From Bacillota bacterium (lineage in GTDB: Bacteria; Bacillota; Clostridia; Lachnospirales; Lachnospiraceae), in NCBI GenBank assembly GCA_023386315.1, contig JAEWJZ010000017.1:124001-188000 (forward strand): a DNA stretch of 64,000 bases, read 5' to 3'. The notes beneath the pieces are model-generated. The model did no database searches. It saw only the letters and a program-made list of their open reading frames with translations, and was not told the DNA's origin. The translations under genes were made by a program, and so were the position numbers. This document shows, piece by piece, positions 23,637-32,236 of this stretch. The first letter of the stretch is position 1. The number at the start of each line of letters is the position of its first letter.

Positions 23637-23665
23637 TTGTATGTACAAACAAGAGAGGTGATGTT

Positions 23666-24115
23666 TTGAGCAAAAATGACGAAATACAGAAACAGGCCTG
23701 TTCCCTTAACGGCTGCCTGTTTTTTACTACAGTAAAGCTTTCCAGAGTTTTTGGCAAAATTGCAGAGGAAGCTTTTTCTAAAACCGGACTCTCTCCCAGC
23801 CATGCTCTTCTGCTCTATCTGGTTAACCAGAAGGAAGAAATACTTCAAAAGGAGCTGGGAGAAACATTGCATTTAACCCCCTCCACCATAACCCGGCTGA
23901 TTGAAAAGCTGGAACACAAAACGCTTGTTTCCAAACGATGCGAGGGGAAGTCCGTAATTTTAAGTACCACGCCGCAAGGTATTGCACTTCAGAAAAGCAT
24001 TATGGAATCCTGGATTTTACTTCATGAACAATACCAGGGAATACTGACAGAGGAAGAGACAGCCCAATTTCTAAATCTCAGCAAAAAACTGCTGGGTAAA
24101 CTCGAAAACAATTAA
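23666..24115 (+). CDS. MarR-family regulator
   Basis: 149 residues from a TTG at 23666, served by AGAGGTG; the ATG at 23627 overlaps the promoter -10 and cannot be used. The winged helix reads GLSPSHALLLYLVNQKEEILQKELGETLHLTPSTITRLIEKLEHKTLVSKR. A Cys pair is near the start (QACSLNGCLFF), which could be redox-active but does not match the OhrR Cys position. It heads an operon with a nitroreductase (12 bp downstream), an ABM protein, another nitroreductase and an FMN reductase. It probably controls that operon in response to an electrophile or oxidant (inference). Confidence 0.9.
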   Translation: MSKNDEIQKQACSLNGCLFFTTVKLSRVFGKIAEEAFSKTGLSPSHALLLYLVNQKEEILQKELGETLHLTPSTITRLIEKLEHKTLVSKRCEGKSVILSTTPQGIALQKSIMESWILLHEQYQGILTEEETAQFLNLSKKLLGKLENN

Positions 24116-24127
24116 GGAGGATTTTTT

Positions 24128-24634
24128 ATGCAGGAAATTTTTAACAGACGCAGTATCCGCAAATTTACTGGTAATGCCGTAGAGCCGGAGAAGATTGACA
24201 GGATTCTGCGTGCCGCCATGCAGGCGCCGTCAGCTGCCAATCAACAGCCGTGGGAATTTATTGTAATACAGGACAAAGAGAATTTAAAGAAGCTCTCAGA
24301 AGTATCCCCCTACGCAAAACCTGTGGCAGGATCGGCTGTAACCATCGCCCTTATGGGAAATGAAAAGGAATTTAAGGTTCCAAAGGGCTGGGAAGAAGAT
24401 ATGGGTGCAGCTTCACAGAATATGCTGTTAGAGGCTGTACACTTAGGCCTTGGAGCCGTCTGGCTGGGCGTAGCCACTTCCGATGAAGTAACTGATCATG
24501 TAAGCAGTTTCTTTAAACTTCCGGAACATATCAAACCTTTTGGGCTGATAGCCGTAGGTTATCCGGATGGACAGAAAAATGAATTTACAGACCGGTATAA
24601 ACAAGAACGCGTTCATTATGAGAAATGGGCATAA
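24128..24634 (+). CDS. Nitroreductase-family flavoprotein
   Basis: 168 residues with AAGGAGG before the ATG. Typical small nitroreductase signatures: IFNRRSIRKFTGNAVEPEKIDRILRAAMQAPSAANQQPWEFIVI with the FMN-phosphate RRSIR, LGLGAVWLGV and IAVGYPDGQK. The family binds FMN as a homodimer and uses NAD(P)H to reduce nitro compounds, quinones or enones. It is the second gene of the MarR-led operon, so reduction of a toxic electrophile is likely. The natural substrate is unknown. Confidence 0.93.
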   Translation: MQEIFNRRSIRKFTGNAVEPEKIDRILRAAMQAPSAANQQPWEFIVIQDKENLKKLSEVSPYAKPVAGSAVTIALMGNEKEFKVPKGWEEDMGAASQNMLLEAVHLGLGAVWLGVATSDEVTDHVSSFFKLPEHIKPFGLIAVGYPDGQKNEFTDRYKQERVHYEKWA

Positions 24635-24649
24635 GTGAAGGAGAATAAA

Positions 24650-24940
24650 GTGATTAAAGTTGTTGCAAAAAATTATATCAAAGATGAAAAAATCAAAGCA
24701 TTTATTGAAGCCGCCACAGAACTTGTGGAACAGACCAGAGAAAAAGATGCCGGCTGTATCCGCTACGAACTTGTTCAGGATGTGAAAGATCCCCATATTT
24801 TAACCATGCTTGAAGAGTGGGAGGACCAGGCCAGCCTGGCCGCCCACGGGGCTTCCCCGCATTTTAAAAAAGCCATGGCAGCCATGAAAGAAATGGTAGA
24901 AAAACCCGGAGACAGTAATTTTTATAAAACTCTTATATAA
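24650..24940 (+). CDS. ABM-family (antibiotic biosynthesis monooxygenase-like) small protein
   Basis: 96 residues from a GTG at 24650; AAGGAG lies 6 bases before it, and the GTG at 24635 is part of the site region. The fold pattern is IKVVAKNYIKDEKIKAFIEAATELVEQTREKDAGCIRYELVQD, then LTMLEEWEDQASLAAHGASPHF, a dimeric ferredoxin-like barrel with the family His. Relatives act on quinols without a cofactor. In this operon, between two nitroreductases, a quinone-related role is likely. Confidence 0.88.
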   Translation: MIKVVAKNYIKDEKIKAFIEAATELVEQTREKDAGCIRYELVQDVKDPHILTMLEEWEDQASLAAHGASPHFKKAMAAMKEMVEKPGDSNFYKTLI

Positions 24941-24957
24941 AGAAAGGAATAATCCCT

Positions 24958-25800
24958 ATGAAACCTGTTTTTCCCGTGGAAAAAACCATCCGGGAGCGCA
25001 CCAGTATCAGGTCTTATGAACCTCGTGCACTCTCAACAAAGGAAAAAGATCTGTTCCATGATTTTATCAAGACTTTAAACAATCCATTCGCTGTCGACGT
25101 AAGCTTCCGCCTTTTGGAAAGCAGTGACGCATGGAAAGGAGAAAAGCTTGGCACCTACGGAGTCATTAAAGGTGCCAGGGATTTTATCGGTGCCTCCGCT
25201 CCTGATACGGATCTTGCACTGGAAGCACTTGGATATTCCCTGGAACATTTGGTTCTTTACGCTGTAGCGCTGGGATATGGTACGTGCTGGCTTGGCGGCA
25301 CCTTTGACCGGAGCGCCTTCTCTCATGCGATGGATTTAAAAAAGGGAGATTTATTTCCGGTTATTACTCCCCTTGGATATCCGGCTGATAAAAAAAGGCC
25401 TATGGAGTCGGTTATGAGATGGGCAGCCAAATCTGACCAGAGAAAGGAATGGAAGGAACTTTTTTTCAGTGAAAACTTTTCTTCTCCTCTGTCAAAATCC
25501 GATGCGGGGGATTTTGCATTTGCCCTGGAAATGACAAGACTGGCACCCTCCGCTGTGAATAAACAGCCCTGGAGAGTTCTAAAATATCAGAATGCCTATC
25601 ATTTTTATGAAGCAAAAACATTGAAGGAAGGAAAGAACTCTGTGGATCTCCAGAGAGTTGATGTGGGTATCGCTGCCTGCCATTTTGGTCTGGCTGCTGC
25701 AGAGAAGAATCTGCCAGGTGAGTTTAAAAAGCTGTCTGTTCCCGAAATTAATACTTCTTCAGAAATGAAATACTTATTTTCATGGGTCCTTAATTCATAA
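24958..25800 (+). CDS. Nitroreductase-family protein, TM1586 type
   Basis: 280 residues with AAAGGAATAATCC before the ATG. The protein has two related halves: VEKTIRERTSIRSYEPRALSTKEKD and YALGYGTCWLGGTFDRSAF in the first, and LEMTRLAPSAVNKQPWRVL with CHFGLAAAEKNL in the second. This internal duplication is the layout of the putative TM nitroreductase (TM1586) family. FMN binding is expected within a single chain. It lies 17 bp after the ABM gene in the same operon. Confidence 0.88.
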   Translation: MKPVFPVEKTIRERTSIRSYEPRALSTKEKDLFHDFIKTLNNPFAVDVSFRLLESSDAWKGEKLGTYGVIKGARDFIGASAPDTDLALEALGYSLEHLVLYAVALGYGTCWLGGTFDRSAFSHAMDLKKGDLFPVITPLGYPADKKRPMESVMRWAAKSDQRKEWKELFFSENFSSPLSKSDAGDFAFALEMTRLAPSAVNKQPWRVLKYQNAYHFYEAKTLKEGKNSVDLQRVDVGIAACHFGLAAAEKNLPGEFKKLSVPEINTSSEMKYLFSWVLNS

Positions 25801-25822
25801 TAAAATCGGGAGGTTGGTTGGT

Positions 25823-26350
25823 TTGAATATATTAGTTATCACAGGAAGTCCAAGAAAAAACGGTAATACAGAGATCATGGCATCTGCTTTTGCAAACGCA
25901 GCAAAAGAGGCCGGCCATGTGGTGACAGTTAAAAAGTTGAGCACCTTAAAGGTAGAACCCTGTCTGGCATGCACCTACTGCTTCTCTCATGACGGAGAAT
26001 GCATTCAAAATGACGACATGAACAGCATCTTGACGGATCTGGACCAGGCAGACATGTTAGTACTGGCATCCCCTGTATACTGGTTCGACGTATCCGCACA
26101 GACAAAGTGCTTCATAGACCGGATGTATGCGTCTGCAAAAAAAGGATTTCATATCAAATCCATAGCCATGCTTTTAAATTCCGGTTCTGACGGTGTATAC
26201 GATGCAGCCAAAGCTCAGCTGAATTCCATCTGCTCTTATTTAAAATGGGAAAACAAAGGAGTAATTACTGTATCCGGAATGAACGAAAAAGGAAGCATGC
26301 TCAAATCCGAAGGATTGGATAAAGTCCGTAGTTTCGCTAGCAGCCTGTAA
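25823..26350 (+). CDS. NADPH-dependent FMN reductase / flavodoxin-fold protein with Cys cluster
   Basis: 175 residues from a TTG at 25823, the in-frame start best spaced (10) from GGGAGG; the TTG at 25814 is one base from the site. The phosphate loop is ITGSPRKNGNTEIMASAF. The segment CLACTYCFSHDGECIQNDDM has the CX2CX2C plus CX-type spacing of iron-sulfur flavoproteins. ASPVYWFDVSAQTKCFIDRMY completes the FMN site. It is the last gene of the MarR-led operon and could supply reduced flavin or electrons to the nitroreductases. Confidence 0.9.
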   Translation: MNILVITGSPRKNGNTEIMASAFANAAKEAGHVVTVKKLSTLKVEPCLACTYCFSHDGECIQNDDMNSILTDLDQADMLVLASPVYWFDVSAQTKCFIDRMYASAKKGFHIKSIAMLLNSGSDGVYDAAKAQLNSICSYLKWENKGVITVSGMNEKGSMLKSEGLDKVRSFASSL

Positions 26351-26380
26351 ACCGCAGCCCGATTAACAAAAATCATTTTA

Positions 26381-26395
26381 TGTGACTCTGTCACA
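26381..26395. promoter_or_regulatory. Inverted repeat TGTGAC-TCT-GTCACA
   Basis: A perfect 6-bp dyad about 90 bp upstream of the persulfide-fusion gene. It resembles a Crp/Fnr-type site but with a 5-base rather than 6-base gap. It could also be a weak terminator of the preceding operon, since GACATTTTTC follows on the plus strand. Confidence 0.45.
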
Positions 26396-26485
26396 GACAT
26401 TTTTCTTCTGACGTCCTATACTGAGAGTGTCAAAAACATAACAAACTTATTATAGATCAATATTTTATATATCAGGAGGGGTACC

Positions 26486-28942
26486 ATGAAGAAAACTGTT
26501 ATAATCGGCGGAGTCGCAGGCGGAGCCAGCTGTGCGGCCAGACTTAGAAGACTGGATGAAGAGGCTCAGATTATCATACTGGAACGGGGCGAATATATTT
26601 CCTATGCAAACTGTGGTCTTCCCTATCACGTGGGCGATGTGATTAAATCCAGAGATGCCCTGCTTTTGCAGACACCGGAAGCCATGAGAAAGAAATACGG
26701 GATTGATGTCCGGGTTAAAAATGAAGTATCAGCCATTGACAGGGAAAACAAAAAAATTACCGTCCGCAGACTGGAATCAGGGGAAACCTACGAGGAATCC
26801 TACGATACTCTGGTAATTTCCACAGGCTCCTCTCCTGTCCGCCCACCAATTAAAGGAATTGAATCTTCCCGTATTCAGACCCTCTGGACGGTTCCTGATA
26901 CCGACCGGATCCGCGGCCTTATAAAAGAAAAGGGAATCAAAACCGCTGCTGTAATCGGCGGAGGCTTTATCGGACTTGAAATGGCTGAAAACCTTCGTCA
27001 TGCCGGCCTTTTTGTATCCCTCATTGAAATGCAGGATCAGGTGCTGGCCCCTATTGATTATGAGATGGCTCAGCTGCTTCACGAAAACATTGTCCAGAAC
27101 GAAGTATCCCTTTATCTTGGTGACGGAGTTTCATCCTTTACAGATGAAGAGGATTTTGTCTCCATTACACTGAAAAGCGGTAAGATCTTAAAAGCAGAGC
27201 TGGTCATCCTCTCCATCGGTGTCCGGCCAAACAGTGAACTGGCTAAATCCTGCGGGCTGGCTGTCAATGAACGGGGCGGAATTATTGTTGATGATACCTT
27301 AAAAACCTCAGATCCTGATATCTATGCTGTAGGCGACGTGATTGAAGTTACTGATTTTACCTTTAAAGATGCTGCCATGGTGCCCCTTGCAGGTCCTGCC
27401 AATAAGCAGGGACGCATTGCTGCGGATAACATTGCAGGTGCAAAAGAAACCTATAAAAAAACTCAGGGAACCTCTGTTGCCAAAGTATTTGATTTAACTG
27501 CTGCTTCAACCGGAGCCAATGAAAAAGCGCTGATAAAGAGAGGGTTAAAAAAGGGAAAAGACTATGAAAGTGTAATCATTACCCAGAACTCTCATGCCGG
27601 TTATTATCCGGGGGCAGTTCCGCTTACATTGAAACTTTTATTTTCCATGGACGGAAAGACTATATACGGAGCACAAATTGTGGGCAGAGACGGCGTGGAT
27701 AAGCGGATTGATACACTTGCTGTTTCCATTCGCCTTGGAGCCACAATTGAAGATTTAAAGCATCTGGAATTTGCTTATGCTCCCCCATTTTCTTCTGCCA
27801 AAGATCCGGTTAATATGGCGGGATTTACCGCAGAGAACCTTTTAGGAGGAAGAGTTTCCTTTGCTTCCTGGGATGCAGCGGAAAATAATACGGGCGTACA
27901 GCTTCTTGATGTCAGAGAAGATGCAGAGCTGATGGCATTTTCACTTCCACAGGCTGTGCACATTCCTCTTGGACAGCTGCGTGACCGGTTAAAAGAACTG
28001 GATCCTGCCAGAGAGATCATTACTTTCTGTGCCATTGGAGTCCGTGCTTACAATGCAGCACGTATTCTGATGCAGAACGGTTTTGCTAATGTTAAGATTT
28101 ATCCCGGCGGGGTAAGATTCTACCAGTCCACACACTATCAGAATGATACCACACCAAAGATCACTGCACCGGTTTCTTTTTCAGATAACGGACAGATGGA
28201 TACAAAGGATATTCCTACAGCAGCCATGCGTCTGGACTGCAGCGGTATGCAGTGCCCGGGTCCCATCATGAAGGTCTTTGAAACCATGAAAGAAATGAAG
28301 GAAGGCTCTGTTATGGAAGTATCCGCCTCTGATCCGGGATTTGCCAGAGACATCGGAGCATGGTGCCGCCGAACTGGCCACACCCTTTTATCCAATGAAC
28401 GCCGGGGTGATGATTATGTGGCGCTGGTGAAGAAAAGCACCTCTTCCCCTGCTGCTCCCCTGAAAGAAGCGGCTGACGGAAAGACACTGATTGTATTTTC
28501 CGGTGACTTAGACAAGGTCCTTGCCAGCTTTATCATTGCAAACGGTGCTGCCGCCATGGGAAGACCGGTCACCATGTTCTTCACATTCTGGGGACTGAAT
28601 GCATTAAGAAAAGAAGAAAAACAACCTGTTAAAAAAACCATGATGGAGTCCATGTTCGGAGCAATGCTCCCACGGGGAAGCAAACGCCTGAAGCTCTCTA
28701 AAATGAATATGGGCGGAATGGGAACTGCCATGATGAAAAAGATCATGAATGATAAAAACGTGGATTCTCTGGAAATCCTGATAAAGAAAGCCATGAAAGC
28801 AGGCGTTCGCATAGTGGCCTGTACCATGAGCATGGATGTGATGGGAATTCATCCGGAAGAACTAATCGACGGAGTAGAGCTTGGCGGTGTAGGGGCTTAT
28901 CTGGGCGATGCGGAAGAATCCAATGTAAACTTATTTATCTGA
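26486..28942 (+). CDS. CoA-disulfide reductase - rhodanese - TusA - DsrE fusion protein
   Basis: 818 residues with AGGAGGGG upstream. Residues 1-450 are a FAD/NAD(P)H disulfide reductase of the CoADR type: IIGGVAGGASCAARLRR, the active ANCGLPYH with Cys43, a second nucleotide site at about 155 (AVIGGGFIGLEMAENL) and DIYAVGDVIE. About 455-555 is a rhodanese domain with catalytic Cys515 in CAIGVR. About 580-650 is a TusA domain with CPGP at Cys590. From about 665 there is a DsrE-like domain (LIVFSGDLDKVLASFIIANGAAAMGRPVTMFFTFWGL). Together they suggest a persulfide or polysulfide reductase that passes sulfur along its own cysteines in the cytoplasm. It is followed by a terminator. Confidence 0.94.
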   Translation: MKKTVIIGGVAGGASCAARLRRLDEEAQIIILERGEYISYANCGLPYHVGDVIKSRDALLLQTPEAMRKKYGIDVRVKNEVSAIDRENKKITVRRLESGETYEESYDTLVISTGSSPVRPPIKGIESSRIQTLWTVPDTDRIRGLIKEKGIKTAAVIGGGFIGLEMAENLRHAGLFVSLIEMQDQVLAPIDYEMAQLLHENIVQNEVSLYLGDGVSSFTDEEDFVSITLKSGKILKAELVILSIGVRPNSELAKSCGLAVNERGGIIVDDTLKTSDPDIYAVGDVIEVTDFTFKDAAMVPLAGPANKQGRIAADNIAGAKETYKKTQGTSVAKVFDLTAASTGANEKALIKRGLKKGKDYESVIITQNSHAGYYPGAVPLTLKLLFSMDGKTIYGAQIVGRDGVDKRIDTLAVSIRLGATIEDLKHLEFAYAPPFSSAKDPVNMAGFTAENLLGGRVSFASWDAAENNTGVQLLDVREDAELMAFSLPQAVHIPLGQLRDRLKELDPAREIITFCAIGVRAYNAARILMQNGFANVKIYPGGVRFYQSTHYQNDTTPKITAPVSFSDNGQMDTKDIPTAAMRLDCSGMQCPGPIMKVFETMKEMKEGSVMEVSASDPGFARDIGAWCRRTGHTLLSNERRGDDYVALVKKSTSSPAAPLKEAADGKTLIVFSGDLDKVLASFIIANGAAAMGRPVTMFFTFWGLNALRKEEKQPVKKTMMESMFGAMLPRGSKRLKLSKMNMGGMGTAMMKKIMNDKNVDSLEILIKKAMKAGVRIVACTMSMDVMGIHPEELIDGVELGGVGAYLGDAEESNVNLFI

Positions 28943-28953
28943 TCGGAAAAGCA

Positions 28954-28992
28954 CGGAATCGGAAGATTAATCCTCTGATTCCGTTTTTTTTA
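28954..28992 (+). terminator. Terminator of the persulfide-fusion gene
   Basis: CGGAATC pairs with GATTCCG, with further pairing inside, followed by eight T. Confidence 0.92.
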
Positions 28993-29022
28993 CTGAAATG
29001 TGTTCCATCACCTGCAGTATGA

Positions 29023-29051
29023 TTGACATTTCATTCAACTACAGATATACT
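29023..29051 (+). promoter_or_regulatory. Promoter of the DUF134 gene
   Basis: TTGACA (29023-29028), a 17-bp spacer and TATACT (29046-29051). Very close to consensus, 30 bp before the ATG. Confidence 0.82.
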
Positions 29052-29081
29052 AACCTTATTTGAAATGAGGTGACAGTTAAG

Positions 29082-29504
29082 ATGGCCAGACCCGTAAAAC
29101 AACGCCGTGTATGTGAATTGCCTGAAACAATAGAATTCGCCCCCTGCAACAAAGATAAATTTATGACTGTAGAGATGTCAGTGGACGAATATGAAGTGAT
29201 CCGCTTAATTGACCACCTTCATCTTACCCAGAGTGAATGCTCCCAACAGATGAATGTGGCAAGAACAACGGTACAGGCAATCTATGACAATGCCAGAGGC
29301 AAAGTCTCTGATGCTATCGTAAATGGAAAAAAACTGATCATCCAGGGTGGAAACTATACTCTGTGCTCCGAATCCCGGTTCTGCTGCGGAAAGAATTGCT
29401 CCAAACGCAGAGGTCTGCTGGGACATTGCACAGATCAGAGCAAAGCTGATATCTGCTGCGGAAAAAACAAATTCTGTAAAAAAGAAACCCATTTTCCTGT
29501 TTAA
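29082..29504 (+). CDS. DUF134 (UPF0251) family DNA-binding protein with Cys-rich tail
   Basis: 140 residues from ATG 29082 (GAGGTGACAG upstream). It opens MARPVKQRRVCELPETIEFAP, the family signature. A sigma-region-4-like helix-turn-helix follows: MSVDEYEVIRLIDHLHLTQSECSQQMNVARTTVQAIYDNARGKVSDAI. The last 45 residues hold about nine cysteines in CCGKNCSKR and CCGKNKFC pairs, suitable for a metal or Fe-S centre. The family is seen next to NifB/dinitrogenase-cofactor-like and redox genes in anaerobes. Here it may be a redox or metal sensor for the sulfur or flavin genes upstream (inference). Confidence 0.88.
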   Translation: MARPVKQRRVCELPETIEFAPCNKDKFMTVEMSVDEYEVIRLIDHLHLTQSECSQQMNVARTTVQAIYDNARGKVSDAIVNGKKLIIQGGNYTLCSESRFCCGKNCSKRRGLLGHCTDQSKADICCGKNKFCKKETHFPV

Positions 29505-29511
29505 ACAACAA

Positions 29512-29540
29512 AAAACCGGAGTCAGCTGATTCCGGTTTTA
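29512..29540. terminator. Bidirectional terminator overlapping the diguanylate cyclase stop
   Basis: AAAACCGGA and TCCGGTTTT pair over a 10-base loop. It lies between the convergent DUF134 and GGDEF genes; the GGDEF stop codon is at 29538-29540. Confidence 0.88.
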
Positions 29541-31388
29541 TGCATGTTCCTTTCCTTCTCCTTTATAAAAAGCAAATCCTTTTTTACTGTTCTGTTTGAT
29601 ATAGTACATGGCCTTGTCGGCTGCACTATACAGTTCTTCATAGCTGCTCCCATCTTTTGGAGCAACGGCGATGCCGATGCTTGCAGAAACCCGGATCACC
29701 GTGTAATATCCCTCTTCCGTATGATCCATCAGTTCAAGAATAGACTCCGCCATATCAGTAATCTGCTGTACCTCCAAGTCCTCAGGAATGAAGACCACAA
29801 ACTCATCTCCGCCTACTCTTGCCACAATCCCATCCCTGCCCACCAGCTTATCAAGCGCTTCCGCTACTCTGGTTAAAACCTGGTCGCCTGCCGCATGTCC
29901 GCAGGAATCATTGATTTCCTTAAAATTATCCAGATCGATCATGAAGAAGACACCGATGCTCAGAAGTGCCAGTTTTCCATCGATAATCTGCTCACCCGAC
30001 CGGTTATACACACCAGTTAACGGGTCCTTTCTTGCGCGGTTAAGGAGCATCTCCTCTCTCCCCAGCTGATCGGTAATATCCTCCAGCTTTCCGACCATAC
30101 GGGATTTGCGGTCAGCTTGTCCGGGAAGAATTTTATACTGACAGCTGAACCACCGGTATTCTCCCGATTGTCCTTTTAAGCGGATTCTGCAATACCGTAC
30201 CTCTTCCGGCTTACTGCCAAGCAGCGCCCACCGGAGACGGTCTCCGTTCTGCCAGTCATCGGGGTGGATTAAATATCCGCCTCTGTTCAGCCTTAAAACC
30301 CCTCTTGTCTTTAATCTCTCCAGGAATAGTTTTCTTCTGGCATTGGAAGTAAATTCTATGGTATCTGTCTCATAATCATACTCGTAAAGCAGTGTGTCTG
30401 TGAACTGAGACAGAACCGAATACCGTTCTGACTCCAGCTGAAGCTTCTGTTTTTGTGTGTAAAATAATAAGAATATCCAGCTGCAGCCAGCAAGTGTCAG
30501 CAGAATCAACAGAAGGGCCGTTCCAAAAAACATGCCGAATACATAATCTGAATGCAGCATGATATCAGGTGAACGGACAAAATTAACAAGACTCCAGTCA
30601 TTTACCCCTGCTTTCATCACTGAAATATAATAGTTTTTTCCGTTCCTGGAAAAAGAGGTAGTGAAAGAATCTTCTTTTTTAATTCGTGTTTTAATGGCTT
30701 CTGCACTCTGACTTTCAATTTCATCGCTTTTGATGGAGGAAAATAAATTGCCTTTAATCAAATTCTGATCACCATTGGAATAAAGAATGCTGCCATCCGG
30801 TTCTATGATCAGTGTATAGATTTTTTTAAACGGCATATGCTTTCCGGCTTCCTCACCAAGCTCTTCCGTCTGAAAAGAGGAAAACAAAACCCCCACCACC
30901 GTACCATTCACGTTCAGCGGCTCGGCCACCGAAAATATGTATTCTGTTTGGTTTTCCAGAGGGCCCTCAATATCCAGTACACCCGTCTTCCTGTTTAAAA
31001 CCTGTTCATAAAGCTCTCGTCTTCCTTCTCCGGATATGGTTTCTTTCCAATTGCTGCATGAGACATAATTCAGTTTATAATCCGGATTCTCCTGCTCCAT
31101 CTTCGTCAGGTAAGTATTCAGCCATTGATCTTCCGGAGACAGACCGGCTGCCTCCATCATACTTTCCACGCCGGATCTTATATCTCCTGTATCATCGGCT
31201 ATCTTTAAGATCTGATTTTTCTGTGCATGTGTAAAGGAAGTAAGACTTGAGTAAATCAACTGATTGAATTCCTGATTCAGCTTTTCCTGCTGACTGGATA
31301 AGAAAATAAAAGCAAGGACCAGCAAAATAAGAACACTGAACATGCCCGCGATCACAGATGTAATCCTGGAGTCTCTTCCGTTGTTCAT
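29538..31388 (-). CDS. Membrane diguanylate cyclase with dCache sensor, PAS and GGDEF domains
   Basis: 616 residues with GGAGATC before the ATG. A first membrane helix (about 10-30) and a second (about 283-310) bracket an extracellular dCache-type sensor. A PAS-like module (about 325-440, with the PAC-like RYCRIRLKGQSGEYRWFSCQY) follows. The GGDEF domain (about 455-610) has KDPLTGVYNR and an intact RVGGDEFVVFIP, so it should make c-di-GMP from two GTP. An RxxD inhibitory site is not obvious. It is a single gene with its own terminator. Confidence 0.95.
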   Translation of the reverse strand: MNNGRDSRITSVIAGMFSVLILLVLAFIFLSSQQEKLNQEFNQLIYSSLTSFTHAQKNQILKIADDTGDIRSGVESMMEAAGLSPEDQWLNTYLTKMEQENPDYKLNYVSCSNWKETISGEGRRELYEQVLNRKTGVLDIEGPLENQTEYIFSVAEPLNVNGTVVGVLFSSFQTEELGEEAGKHMPFKKIYTLIIEPDGSILYSNGDQNLIKGNLFSSIKSDEIESQSAEAIKTRIKKEDSFTTSFSRNGKNYYISVMKAGVNDWSLVNFVRSPDIMLHSDYVFGMFFGTALLLILLTLAGCSWIFLLFYTQKQKLQLESERYSVLSQFTDTLLYEYDYETDTIEFTSNARRKLFLERLKTRGVLRLNRGGYLIHPDDWQNGDRLRWALLGSKPEEVRYCRIRLKGQSGEYRWFSCQYKILPGQADRKSRMVGKLEDITDQLGREEMLLNRARKDPLTGVYNRSGEQIIDGKLALLSIGVFFMIDLDNFKEINDSCGHAAGDQVLTRVAEALDKLVGRDGIVARVGGDEFVVFIPEDLEVQQITDMAESILELMDHTEEGYYTVIRVSASIGIAVAPKDGSSYEELYSAADKAMYYIKQNSKKGFAFYKGEGKEHA

Positions 31389-31422
31389 ATAAGTGATCTC
31401 CGTTCTGAAAATACGTTTTCTG

Positions 31423-31457
31423 AAAAAAGCCAGTGGAAATTATTCCAGCCGGCTTTT
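31423..31457 (-). terminator. Terminator of the cytidylate-kinase-like gene
   Basis: On the minus strand AAAAGCC and GGCTTTTTT, with an inner GGAA/TTCC pair, form a hairpin followed by TTTTTTC. It separates this gene from the diguanylate cyclase. Confidence 0.8.
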
Positions 31458-31508
31458 CTCACTTCTAATATTCATTATATCTCTGCATCAACGGTTTTAC
31501 AATATCTT

Positions 31509-32156
31509 TCAGGCTTCAATTCCTCTTAATTTTATATAATCCTTAATCAGCCTGGCCGTCTGTTCCAAATCAATCCGGCTGGTATTAATGATGAGGTCAT
31601 AGTTGTTCCAGTCTTCCCAGTTTTCTCCGGTATAGTAGCGGTAATATTCTTTCCGCTCTTTGTTAATCTTCTTTACACGCTTGGCTGCTTCTTTCTCATC
31701 CACCTTATCAACTTCCATGGTTCTCTGAACCAGTGTGGGGGTATCTGCATAAACAAATATTTTCACAAGTCCCGGAACATTCTCTTCATCACGGCTTAAA
31801 ATATAGTCCGCACATCTTCCGGCAATGATGCAGGATTCCTCTTTCGCCAGTTCTTTTATGACCTGTGACTGAAAACGGAACAAATTCTCCGGTTTTACTA
31901 TGTCTGCATCGGTGGAAGGTCTTCCAAGCTGAGGCTTTAATCCGCTGACAATCCGGTACAGTAAATTATTGCCGGCTTTTTCATCTGCAAGGCGGAAAAA
32001 AACTTCTCCAACCGCACTCTGTTCCGATGTGATCGTCAGAATCTCCTCATCATAAAAATGAATTCCCAGTTCCTCTGCAAGAGCTTTTCCCACAATACGT
32101 CCGCCGCTTCCGTACTGTCTTCCTATGGTGATGATCAGATTACTTTTTTCATTCAT
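31509..32156 (-). CDS. Cytidylate kinase-like family protein
   Basis: 215 residues with AAAGGAGGCAGGC before the ATG. The P-loop is ITIGRQYGSGGRIVGKALAEELGIHFYDEEIL, which fits the Cytidylate_kin2 family rather than Cmk itself. Later come CIIAGRCADYILSRD, KIFVYADTPTLVQRTM and EKEAAKRVKKINKERKEYYRYYTGENWEDW, typical of this family. A nucleotide or small-molecule kinase is expected, but the substrate is not known. The housekeeping cmk would be elsewhere. The gene lies downstream of galK by 80 bp on the same strand. Confidence 0.9.
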   Translation of the reverse strand: MNEKSNLIITIGRQYGSGGRIVGKALAEELGIHFYDEEILTITSEQSAVGEVFFRLADEKAGNNLLYRIVSGLKPQLGRPSTDADIVKPENLFRFQSQVIKELAKEESCIIAGRCADYILSRDEENVPGLVKIFVYADTPTLVQRTMEVDKVDEKEAAKRVKKINKERKEYYRYYTGENWEDWNNYDLIINTSRIDLEQTARLIKDYIKLRGIEA

Positions 32157-32236
32157 AATGCCTGCCTCCTTTTCCCTTACATGATATATGAAGGATTTCT
32201 TGCTTCTATTGTACTCTATTATGGCAGGATTTACAA

